In this document: positions 1 to 5,060 of the stretch, one piece after another | How positions within the stretch are numbered: position 1 is the first letter of the stretch | Layout: every line of letters starts with the position of its first letter | Assembly (NCBI GenBank): GCA_021780795.1 | Contig: JAJXYA010000001.1 | Location: 1-5,060 of the forward strand | DNA length: 5,060 nucleotides | Direction: 5' to 3' | Source: Bacillota bacterium | GTDB lineage: Bacteria > Bacillota_A > Clostridia > Clostridiales > Clostridiaceae | Position numbers and translations under genes: made by a program | Notes under the pieces: generated by a model | The model's database searches: none | What the model was told of the DNA's origin: nothing | Seen by the model: only the letters and a program-made list of their open reading frames with translations

Positions 1-777
1 TTAGCTATATCAAGTTTAGGAACAATAGCACCTAATAGCTTGTTAACACAAGCACATGCAGATGGACAAGCTTATTGGCAACAAATTAATAATAATTGGT
101 ATTACAAGGACAGTACAGGCAAGGTAGAAACTGGATGGATACAAGACAATGGATATTGGTATTATTTAGATAGCAATGGAGTTATGAAAACAGGTTGGAT
201 ATATGATAGTGGTAATTGGTACTACTGTTGGTCAAACGGTCAAATGGCTACAAATACTACAATCAACGGATACTATGTAAACTCTAGTGGGGCATGGACA
301 ACAAGTACAAGTTTAACTTCAAATTCTTCAGGTAATGATTTAACATGGAAAGATATAAATGGAAATCATAGACAAAGAGGAGATATTGCAGCTCGAGTAG
401 ATGATGTAAATGCAGCAAATCAATTGACTAATTATAATATAGATTTAAGTACTGACGAAAAAATTAAATTGGATAATCTTTGTATAGATTTAGCAAAACA
501 AAAAACAACCATAGATGAAGCTAGAAGTAATTGCATTGGAAAAGTTGTTAATGGTAAGTATAAAATTAGTGACATTAAATTTTTTGATCAAGTTTTTAAT
601 ATCACTACAGGAACATCTACCAATGCTGAAGTAAAAGCTATTAAAGGCAGTAGCCTTGATGATTACAATTCATCAAGTACTTATAAATTTGACGAATTTT
701 TAGTTTATTCTTGTGGTAATGATAAATCTTCCCTATGGGAATCGATGCGAATAGTAATAGAATGTGAGGCCGTATAA
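1..777 (+). CDS. Exported cell-wall-binding repeat protein, 5' end outside window
   Basis: The frame is open from base 1 with no start in view, so the gene begins upstream; 258 residues are visible. The first 20 look like the end of a signal peptide, with probable cleavage after the AHA at residues 18-20. Three repeats follow with a 20-residue period, each with a W-Y-Y core (W33, W53, W73) and T-G-W-I between them, then a weaker fourth unit at about 88-99. This is the choline-binding or CW_binding_1 pattern, which in known proteins holds the protein on wall polymers. A Ser/Thr/Asn linker (about 100-115) leads to a C-terminal domain of about 140 residues with four cysteines that I do not recognise; no catalytic motif stands out. 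The TTG at 40 lies within the signal peptide and is not a credible start. The stop is one base before the next gene, so the two are probably cotranscribed. Wall attachment is well supported; the function of the C-terminal domain is unknown. Confidence 0.85.
   Translation, partial: LAISSLGTIAPNSLLTQAHADGQAYWQQINNNWYYKDSTGKVETGWIQDNGYWYYLDSNGVMKTGWIYDSGNWYYCWSNGQMATNTTINGYYVNSSGAWTTSTSLTSNSSGNDLTWKDINGNHRQRGDIAARVDDVNAANQLTNYNIDLSTDEKIKLDNLCIDLAKQKTTIDEARSNCIGKVVNGKYKISDIKFFDQVFNITTGTSTNAEVKAIKGSSLDDYNSSSTYKFDEFLVYSCGNDKSSLWESMRIVIECEAV
766..769 (+). promoter_or_regulatory. Ribosome-binding site that fixes the start of the second gene
   Basis: GAGG lies 9 nt upstream of ATG 779, inside the last codons of the first gene. 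The in-frame GTG at 764 would overlap this site and has no Shine-Dalgarno sequence of its own, and starting there would put an extra MRPYK before the signal peptide. ATG 779 is therefore preferred. The stop of the first gene (775-777) lies between this site and the start, which suits translational coupling. Confidence 0.6.
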
Positions 778-778
778 A

Positions 779-3097
779 ATGAAGAATATTCTAAAAGCAT
801 TAAGTTTAATAATAATTATAGCTTTTAGCATTGCTCTTGTACCTACTCAAAAGGCTTATGCGGATTCTGGTTTATATGCTATCCCTTCAGATGTTACAAC
901 AAATAGTGAAACTACTAAGGTTACTTTACCGACTTTGGATTCCGACTGTTATGTATTATATACATCAGTACAAGACCAAGATCCAGATCAAAGCGAGATG
1001 TGGCGAATACCTGCCGGTACACCTAACGTTCAAGATTTTAATATACCTGGAACATGGTGGCTTCATGTTTATGTACCAGACACAGGCGAGAGGGCAACAT
1101 TTGGACCTTACCAAAAAGAAGCTGTTGCCCCACCTGCACCATTTATTCAGTTGGTTACGGCTGTAACGCTTGGACAATGGACACCAAATGTAAATGAAGT
1201 AACCTTTCAAGTTTTAGGTAAGGGTGACAACGGAGAATCAGGGCATGATAATATAAATGCTTGTGATAGTTATTTTTGTTCAGGATTTGACCATTTAGAA
1301 GTTTGGGATAATAACACTCAGTTGACAGCAGCCGGAGCTGAAAGTAGTACTTTTACAGTCACAGGACAAGGTTGGCATAAAATATGGGCGAAATCAGTGG
1401 ACAAAGTTACTAATGCATCAGAATGGACAATTGTAGAATTTGGGCTAGGTACAGCAACTCCAACACCTCCACCAACCCCAGTTTCAGATGTAGGTAAAAT
1501 TACATTTGACCCTAATGAAACAACATGGACAAATACAGGAAAAGCAGATGAAGGCGAAGGAAAATATCCAGTAAAGGTTACTTTCACAGGAAGCAATCCC
1601 TATCAAGCAGAAGGAAAAGCAACGATAACAACTACAACTGAAAGTACATCAACGGATTCAGATGGTAATGAAACAACTACAACTACAGTTTCCTATTCTA
1701 CAACAAGTTTTACTGTAAGTTGGCCGTTTGAATCAATAGCTGTATCAGGGGATGCTAGTGCCACCATAAATGGGACGAGCGGAACCGTAAATATAGAAAA
1801 GGAAGGATACCAACTTCAACTGCATGGAGAAGGTTCTTGGGGTTCAGCAGAATATACATTACCTAGTGTTGCCGATAATCAAAGTATTTCGGTTGATTAT
1901 ATGCCTCCAGACCCAAGCCCGCCAACAGGAGATAGCGGAGACTATAACCTTGATTGGACTAAACCTACAGTAGATTTTAGCATGGATGGTAAACAAATTT
2001 TTTCAGAAGCAAATGGAGCTATAAGAAAAGCTAGTGTATTAGGTAGTGATGATAGTTTCTATGGTACATTAACAGAAAAAGACAACTTGTCTGGTGCTAA
2101 ATCTATAGCTTATAAATGGACATATGGAGATACAGAACCTTCCAGTGGCTATACAACAATCTATACAAGTGCAGATACTAATACTAATAAATCAGATGAA
2201 GTAATTGAAAAAGAAATTGAAAAACCAGTAGGGGATAATTTGTATTTGCATGTAAAAATAAAGGATATAGCCGGTAATTCTACTTATGCATGTTATGGCC
2301 CATATGAAGACCCAATAAAACTAAAGGATTTTGAGGTAACCGATATAAGAGACCCACGTTGGGATGATGTTTTTTGGAAGGATAAAAAATTTACTGAACC
2401 AACAGGGGTAACATATAAAGTTGACCAGTTGCCAATAGATGAAGCTTCACATCCAACGATACGAAATGCTTACCCTAAAAAAGGATATGCCTTCTATTTT
2501 GATGTTACAAGCGAGTATCTTTATAGGGAAGCAGATAGAATAGAAGTTACACCGAGTTTTTATTATCTTAGTGGCAGCACAAGAGTACCTTTAGACCTTT
2601 ATTATAATTTAGACAACAATCCTTTTATTGCGTATGGTAGCACTAATGATACTTTAAAACTTAATTTAGATACTTCAGCATATGGAACGGTTTGGATTGG
2701 TGGATTAAGTAAATTGACATTAACAAAAGGTGTAAGGATAGTCAAAGGTAAGGAATGGATAGATGGTTGGAAAGATACAATTCAATACACCAATGGAAAA
2801 ATCCAATGGTGGTTTGGTAAGTATTTAATTCCAGCAACATCAACTTTTGTGAAGCAAGGTGAAAGTCCAAGACCTGAAAATATAATTAATTCAGATAATA
2901 TAATAGTTAATTTTCAGATTGTCGGTTTCAAGAATGGAGTAGAAACACTATCTTTAGATCAAATGTTTTCATATAATCTTAACCAATGGGAAGCGGAAGG
3001 AGGCCCAAAGAATAGCAATTATGAATCAGGTGATGTTATGGTGTATGATAATAAATATAGTGCATTATCTGACTACACAGCTCATGTAATACAGTAA
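779..3097 (+). CDS. Large secreted protein with Ig-like modules (772 aa), function unknown
   Basis: From ATG 779 the product has a signal peptide: Lys at 2 and 6, a hydrophobic core at about 9-21, and likely cleavage after AYA at residues 26-28. Residues 30-113 form a beta-rich module ending L-H-V-Y-V-P-D...G-P-Y. Residues 420-511 form a second one ending L-H-V-K-I-K-D-I-A-G-N...G-P-Y; both look like bacterial Ig-like folds. Residues 120-222 may be a third. A Pro/Thr linker (about 225-235), a Thr-rich stretch (282-313) and a Pro-rich stretch (376-383) separate the modules. Residues 515-772 hold a long C-terminal region that begins with V-T-D-I-R-D-P-R-W and is rich in Tyr, Trp and Asn; I do not recognise it. 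There is no LPXTG motif, C-terminal membrane helix or wall-binding repeat, so it is either released or held through a partner. The obvious candidate partner is the wall-binding protein encoded one base upstream. Some clostridial and Paenibacillus surface proteins have similar endings, but I could not check this. Export is well supported; function is unknown. Confidence 0.88.
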   Translation: MKNILKALSLIIIIAFSIALVPTQKAYADSGLYAIPSDVTTNSETTKVTLPTLDSDCYVLYTSVQDQDPDQSEMWRIPAGTPNVQDFNIPGTWWLHVYVPDTGERATFGPYQKEAVAPPAPFIQLVTAVTLGQWTPNVNEVTFQVLGKGDNGESGHDNINACDSYFCSGFDHLEVWDNNTQLTAAGAESSTFTVTGQGWHKIWAKSVDKVTNASEWTIVEFGLGTATPTPPPTPVSDVGKITFDPNETTWTNTGKADEGEGKYPVKVTFTGSNPYQAEGKATITTTTESTSTDSDGNETTTTTVSYSTTSFTVSWPFESIAVSGDASATINGTSGTVNIEKEGYQLQLHGEGSWGSAEYTLPSVADNQSISVDYMPPDPSPPTGDSGDYNLDWTKPTVDFSMDGKQIFSEANGAIRKASVLGSDDSFYGTLTEKDNLSGAKSIAYKWTYGDTEPSSGYTTIYTSADTNTNKSDEVIEKEIEKPVGDNLYLHVKIKDIAGNSTYACYGPYEDPIKLKDFEVTDIRDPRWDDVFWKDKKFTEPTGVTYKVDQLPIDEASHPTIRNAYPKKGYAFYFDVTSEYLYREADRIEVTPSFYYLSGSTRVPLDLYYNLDNNPFIAYGSTNDTLKLNLDTSAYGTVWIGGLSKLTLTKGVRIVKGKEWIDGWKDTIQYTNGKIQWWFGKYLIPATSTFVKQGESPRPENIINSDNIIVNFQIVGFKNGVETLSLDQMFSYNLNQWEAEGGPKNSNYESGDVMVYDNKYSALSDYTAHVIQ

Positions 3098-3100
3098 AAT

Positions 3101-3147
3101 AAATAAAAAGGGCTAATAACTTAATTTATAATTAACCTTTTTTATTT
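3101..3147 (+). terminator. Intrinsic terminator of the secreted-protein operon
   Basis: A 17-bp stem (3101-3117 with 3131-3147) has one G-U pair and one C/A mismatch around a 13-nt loop. It starts 3 bases after the stop codon. The 3' arm carries a run of six T after CC. The 5' arm is A-rich, so the hairpin could also stop transcripts arriving from the right. Confidence 0.75.
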
Positions 3148-3151
3148 ATAA

Positions 3152-3288
3152 ATGTAATACAAATTTTAATTGGCCAAAAGCAGATCCATTCCGGAAGCTT
3201 TAAAAAATGTGTTACAAATCAGGAATTTAAAAATGTAATACATTTTTGCTGAAGCTTCCAGGAAACCAGGAACAAAATTGTATTACAT
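3152..3288. repeat. Nested inverted repeat with four TGTAATACA-type sites
   Basis: The outer arms are ATGTAATACAA (3152-3162) and its exact reverse complement (3278-3288). The inner arms are GGAAGCTT (3193-3200) with AAGCTTCC (3252-3259), and AAAAATGTGTTACA (3203-3216) with TGTAATACATTTTT (3234-3247), 14 bp with one G-U pair. TTCC (3189-3192) can also pair with GGAA (3261-3264). The third site is itself the centre of a perfect 19-bp palindrome (3229-3247). Each half (3153-3216 and 3234-3287) has TGTAATACA-like inverted ends, and the halves resemble each other in opposite orientation. It could be a paired miniature mobile element, an operator cluster, or a site bound by the plasmid initiator. 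No coding frame here is convincing. Confidence 0.7.
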
Positions 3289-3312
3289 AACCGTTTGTCT
3301 GCACCCCAATTA

Positions 3313-3341
3313 TTGAAACAAATATAAAGGTATGATATAAT
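3313..3341 (+). promoter_or_regulatory. Sigma-A promoter of the untranslated RNA
   Basis: TTGAAA (3313-3318), a 17-base spacer and TATAAT (3336-3341) make a near-consensus vegetative promoter with one mismatch in the -35 box. Transcription should start near 3348. No start codon with a ribosome-binding site follows before the terminator at 3493, so the product is probably an RNA. The nested inverted repeat ends 24 bp upstream of the -35 box. Confidence 0.75.
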
Positions 3342-3347
3342 TGAGTT

Positions 3348-3528
3348 ATTAAAAAGTGCTGTTTGCCGAATTACAGTAAAAGCGGTATTGCAGTTACAGA
3401 GCAATTAAAATACAGTAAGCTGTTACTTCACAATAGCAGCATAAAAGGTGATGGAGAACCCTTGCCACATAGTAGGGAATGAAAAAAGAACTAAAAGCAA
3501 TTCAGATCAACGTCTGAATTGCTTTTTT
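3348..3528 (+). ncRNA. Predicted untranslated RNA of about 180 nt, class unknown
   Basis: The segment runs from a near-consensus promoter to a strong intrinsic terminator and has no translatable frame with a start and ribosome-binding site. It can fold as a multiloop: TGCTGTT (3357-3363) pairs with AATAGCA (3432-3438) and encloses three short hairpins, GCCG/CGGT (3365-3368, 3383-3386), ATTGC/GCAAT (3387-3391, 3401-3405) and AGTAA/TTACT (3414-3418, 3423-3427). A CCCT/AGGG hairpin (3459-3462, 3474-3477) and the terminator follow. The pairing was done by eye and the stems are short. I do not recognise an RNA family. Possible roles are a plasmid small RNA or a decayed guide RNA of a lost TnpB-type element, since the GGAGAACCCT...AGGGAATGA hairpin is loosely like the 3' ends of such RNAs. 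It does not overlap rep, so it is not a classic antisense RNA to the rep leader. Confidence 0.5.
3493..3528. terminator. Bidirectional terminator between converging transcripts
   Basis: AAAAGCAATTCAGA (3493-3506) and TCTGAATTGCTTTT (3513-3526) form a perfect 14-bp stem with a 6-nt loop. A T-run to 3528 serves the plus strand. An A-rich stretch at 3482-3496 gives a broken U-tract for minus-strand transcripts of the rep operon. The stop codon of the small minus-strand gene (3527-3529) abuts the stem. Confidence 0.85.
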
Positions 3529-3727
3529 ATTTAACCGTATATTTTTCTATAGCTATTCTTTTAATTTCATCCAATTCCATTTCACCATCTATATACTTTT
3601 GGTAAAGTTCCATATCTTCTTGTGATGGAGCTCGAGCACCTAGCATTGAAATTGCTATAGCATCATTAAACATTTTTTGTCGTTCTTCTCTAGTAGAATT
3701 TTTTATTAAATATTTTTTATTGCTCAT
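3527..3727 (-). CDS. Small VbhA-antitoxin-like protein (66 aa), role uncertain
   Basis: The product is short, charged and probably helical. Its layout of a basic N-terminal helix (R13-E14-E15-R16), then A-I-A-I-S-M-L-G (23-30), A-P-S (33-35) and a helix ending Y-I-D-G-E...L-D-E-I (45-55), recalls the VbhA antitoxin family, which blocks Fic AMP-transferases in known systems. The inhibitory motif of that family, (S/T)xxxE(G/N), is not intact: the expected Ser and Glu fall on A25 and L29. No Fic toxin gene is in the window. The ATG overlaps the rep stop as ATGA, and GAGGGGGG (3732-3739) lies 4 nt upstream, so translation is probably coupled to rep. That position suggests a plasmid maintenance or copy-control accessory rather than a working toxin partner, which is inference. 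That it is a real gene is well supported; the family is tentative. Confidence 0.75.
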   Translation of the reverse strand: MSNKKYLIKNSTREERQKMFNDAIAISMLGARAPSQEDMELYQKYIDGEMELDEIKRIAIEKYTVK

Positions 3728-4818
3728 ATTACCCCCCTCATTTCATCAAACTCTTTTATTTCTTCCTCATTTGCTTGACCTATCAGGCATTGTTCTTCTA
3801 AATAAGCATATCTTTCGCTCTTTTGTCTAGGATCAAAGTTATTAAATCCATTTTTCCTGGAGTTTTTCTTAGGTTCATTAAATGCACCAGGTCTTACAAG
3901 TTTTCTCATAAAGCCTACCAAGCCAGTTTGAATGTTTTGTGTCTTTGAGTATTCATATACCCTTTGAATAATATCAATATTTCCTTCAGAATCGCCCCAT
4001 ATTAAGTTTGCTTCAGATGTAGTTACTTTACTATCTGTAATAGCTAATATCATCTGTATGGCGTTCTCTAGAAGCTCTAAAGGGGTTTCTGATCTATCTA
4101 CTGATACTTCATCAATGGAAATTTCTTCATTTGGAGTATTAACAATATGTTTTCTATTGCTATTTATAAAAAATTTAAGTGATGTAACCTTTCGACCTGT
4201 TTTTATTTCTTCAAAATCAAAGTTTATATCGGTAAAATCTTTCAACTCTTTTTGAGCTTGAAGTATTATTCTATTTTTAAAGTTCTGATATATCAAATAT
4301 GAACCTTTATCAGCTTTTAATATTTTTCTTAATTCATCAACTTCTATTACTGCAACTTTTTTAAATTCATTACTCTTAAGAATTTCATACATTCTGATTG
4401 AATATTTTCCCTTAAGCTCTAAAACATTTTTTAATCTATAGCTAGTATAAAATTCTTTTAATCCGAGCATGAATGGTTTAAGCTTAGGACTAAATTCTAA
4501 TTCAACAATGCCAGTCCCCTTCTCATATTCAGCACTGGAAATCCATGCAACTTGGGTTATTTTATTTTCTTGCTTAATTTCAAGAACCTTTTGCATGAGT
4601 TCCTTTGTTATTTTAGGGATTACTGAATATTTAGATTTTGTTTCAACACCTAAAAGTTCCATAAATTCTTTTATGCTGAACCTATAGGGTTTAAAATCTT
4701 CATCATTTGGTTGTACTGTACTAGCAAGTGTTAATATTAACCTTTGCTCTTCTAGGCTTAAATCATAGTTTGAAGTTATTAGAGTATTTGCCTTGGTAAC
4801 TAAATAATTTTCATTCAT
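3724..4818 (-). CDS. Rep_3 (RepB-type) plasmid replication initiator, 364 aa
   Basis: The protein binds origin iterons to start plasmid replication. Residues 5-130 match the first winged helix of Rep_3 initiators: L-V-T-K-A-N-T-L, then S-L-E-E-Q-R-L-I-L-T-L (21-31), then F-S-I-K-E-F-M-E-L-L-G-V (47-58). The family's strongest signature, L-K-G-K-Y-S-I-R-M-Y-E-I-L-K, lies at 135-148 and opens the second winged helix, which runs to about 223. A less conserved tail follows, with G-L-V-G-F-M-R-K-L-V (299-308), of the kind often seen near the C-terminus of these proteins. The length is typical of the longer members. The start is fixed by GGGGAGGG (4826-4833) 7 nt upstream. Iterons lie directly upstream of the promoter, as expected for this class. 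The stop overlaps the next gene by 4 nt. The promoter arrangement suggests that Rep represses its own gene. I see no truncation or frameshift. Confidence 0.95.
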   Translation of the reverse strand: MNENYLVTKANTLITSNYDLSLEEQRLILTLASTVQPNDEDFKPYRFSIKEFMELLGVETKSKYSVIPKITKELMQKVLEIKQENKITQVAWISSAEYEKGTGIVELEFSPKLKPFMLGLKEFYTSYRLKNVLELKGKYSIRMYEILKSNEFKKVAVIEVDELRKILKADKGSYLIYQNFKNRIILQAQKELKDFTDINFDFEEIKTGRKVTSLKFFINSNRKHIVNTPNEEISIDEVSVDRSETPLELLENAIQMILAITDSKVTTSEANLIWGDSEGNIDIIQRVYEYSKTQNIQTGLVGFMRKLVRPGAFNEPKKNSRKNGFNNFDPRQKSERYAYLEEQCLIGQANEEEIKEFDEMRGVI

Positions 4819-4839
4819 AAAGAATCCCTCCCCAAGAAT

Positions 4840-4868
4840 ATTATACCATTTTACTAATACTAATACAA
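4840..4868 (-). promoter_or_regulatory. rep promoter with extended -10
   Basis: On the minus strand TATAAT (4845-4840) is preceded by TGG, an extended -10. With a 17-base spacer the -35 is TTGTAT (4868-4863), a weak match. The start should be near 4833, right at the Shine-Dalgarno sequence, giving a leader of only about 15 nt. The weak -35 lies wholly within an arm of the operator inverted repeat. Confidence 0.75.
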
Positions 4869-4888
4869 CAACTGTGTATTGTATTAGT
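4859..4888. promoter_or_regulatory. Inverted repeat, likely Rep autorepression operator
   Basis: ACTAATACAA (4859-4868) and TTGTATTAGT (4879-4888) are perfect complements 10 bp apart, so the arm centres are 20 bp apart, about two helical turns. The left arm covers the rep -35 box. The right arm contains TGTATTAGTTG, identical to the 3' part of the short-spaced iterons. Iteron initiators commonly bind such a repeat as dimers to repress their own gene while binding iterons as monomers; that this repeat does so is inferred. Confidence 0.7.
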
Positions 4889-5020
4889 TGGGTACGTAGA
4901 TGTATTATTTAAATATATTTTAGGTACGTAGATGTATTAGTTGGGTACGTAGATGTATTATTTAAATATATTTTAGGTACGTAGATGTATTAGTTGGGTA
5001 CGTAGATGTATTATTTAAAT
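4880..5020 (+). repeat. Iteron array: five identical 17-bp repeats in a 53-bp unit
   Basis: GGTACGTAGATGTATTA occurs without a mismatch at 4891, 4923, 4944, 4976 and 4997. Start-to-start distances are 32, 21, 32 and 21 bp. After the first and third copies comes the AT-only TTTAAATATATTTTA, after the second and fourth GTTG. A sixth, degenerate copy keeps only TGTATTA (4880-4886) at the expected 21-bp register. The array is therefore about 2.7 copies of a perfect 53-bp tandem unit. Its place upstream of a Rep_3 gene identifies it as the Rep-binding array. Confidence 0.93.
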
Positions 5021-5060
5021 TTTTAAAGATAGTCATAACAAGGACTTCAATGCTGCCTTA

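Larger units (their letters stand above)
4859..5027. other. Probable plasmid replication origin (oriV)
   Basis: The region joins the operator, the iteron array and AT-rich stretches that could melt: the two AT-only 15-bp iteron spacers and the A/T run at 5009-5026. No good DnaA box was found; the best, TGTGTATTG at 4874, differs from consensus at three positions. Opening may therefore start within the array spacers or beyond the right edge of the window. The call rests on iterons next to a Rep_3 gene. Confidence 0.75.

Noticed and set aside
831..1596. Three overlapping open frames (831-1166 plus; 965-1210 and 1318-1596 minus)
   Set aside because: They lie inside the large secreted-protein gene, lack good ribosome-binding sites, and have protein composition typical of shadow frames.
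3152..3288. BlaI/MecI-type operators
   Set aside because: Those repressors bind dyads in the order TACA...TGTA. The sites here run TGTA-A-TACA, and no repressor gene is in the window.
3219..3404. Minus-strand open frame of 61 codons
   Set aside because: It runs across the nested inverted repeat and the opposing promoter, has no ribosome-binding site, and its composition looks random.
3348..3528. Known riboswitch or 6S-type RNA
   Set aside because: No conserved core that I know could be matched, no gene follows as a regulated target, and the long rod shape of 6S RNA is absent.
3451..3534. 27-codon plus-strand frame starting at ATG 3451
   Set aside because: The purine-rich AAAAGG is only 2 nt from the ATG, and the frame reads through the terminator hairpin, so translation is unlikely.
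4058..4687. Two plus-strand open frames opposite rep (4058-4255 and 4469-4687)
   Set aside because: Both are antisense to the well-supported Rep_3 gene and show Ser/Phe-rich shadow composition with no start signals.
4880..5020. CRISPR array
   Set aside because: The spacers between repeats are themselves repeated (only two kinds, 15 and 4 bp), and the setting is a plasmid origin, so these are iterons.
5033..5060. Possible gene end on the minus strand (K-A-A-L-K-S-L-L then stop), or a plus-strand start at 5050 preceded by AAGGA
   Set aside because: Only 28 bases are visible and the two readings conflict, so neither can be supported.

Overview
The window looks like part of a low-GC Gram-positive (Clostridium-like) plasmid. 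It is AT-rich, most ribosome-binding sites are purine-rich and strong, and the first gene carries clostridial-type aromatic cell-wall-binding repeats. The right side is a complete iteron-type replication module: a Rep_3 initiator gene, its promoter and operator, and a tandem iteron array. No organism or plasmid name can be fixed from sequence alone.

Layout. Positions 1-3097 hold two plus-strand genes one base apart. The first (5' end outside the window) encodes an exported protein with three W-Y-Y cell-wall-binding repeats and an unrecognised C-terminal domain. The second encodes a 772-residue exported protein of Ig-like modules with an unrecognised C-terminal half. They end at a terminator at 3101-3147. 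Positions 3148-3526 have no convincing gene. They hold a nested inverted repeat built from four copies of a TGTAATACA-like site (3152-3288), then a near-consensus sigma-A promoter (3313-3341). That promoter should drive a structured untranslated RNA of about 180 nt, ending at a strong hairpin (3493-3528).

From the right, a minus-strand operon converges on the same hairpin: rep (3724-4818), then a 66-residue VbhA-antitoxin-like gene (3527-3727) that overlaps rep by 4 nt. The rep promoter has an extended -10, and its -35 lies inside one arm of a perfect 10-bp inverted repeat (4859-4888), which fits autorepression by Rep. Beyond it, at 4880-5020, five identical 17-bp iterons alternate at 32 and 21 bp spacing, as 2.7 copies of a 53-bp unit. 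This is the likely replication origin.

Working picture (inference): Rep binds the iterons to start replication and the inverted repeat to limit its own synthesis. The 7-bp core TGTATTA of iterons and operator recurs in the nested repeat 1.6 kb away, so Rep might also bind there. The two secreted proteins look like surface cargo. The untranslated RNA and the nested repeat are the least explained parts of the window.
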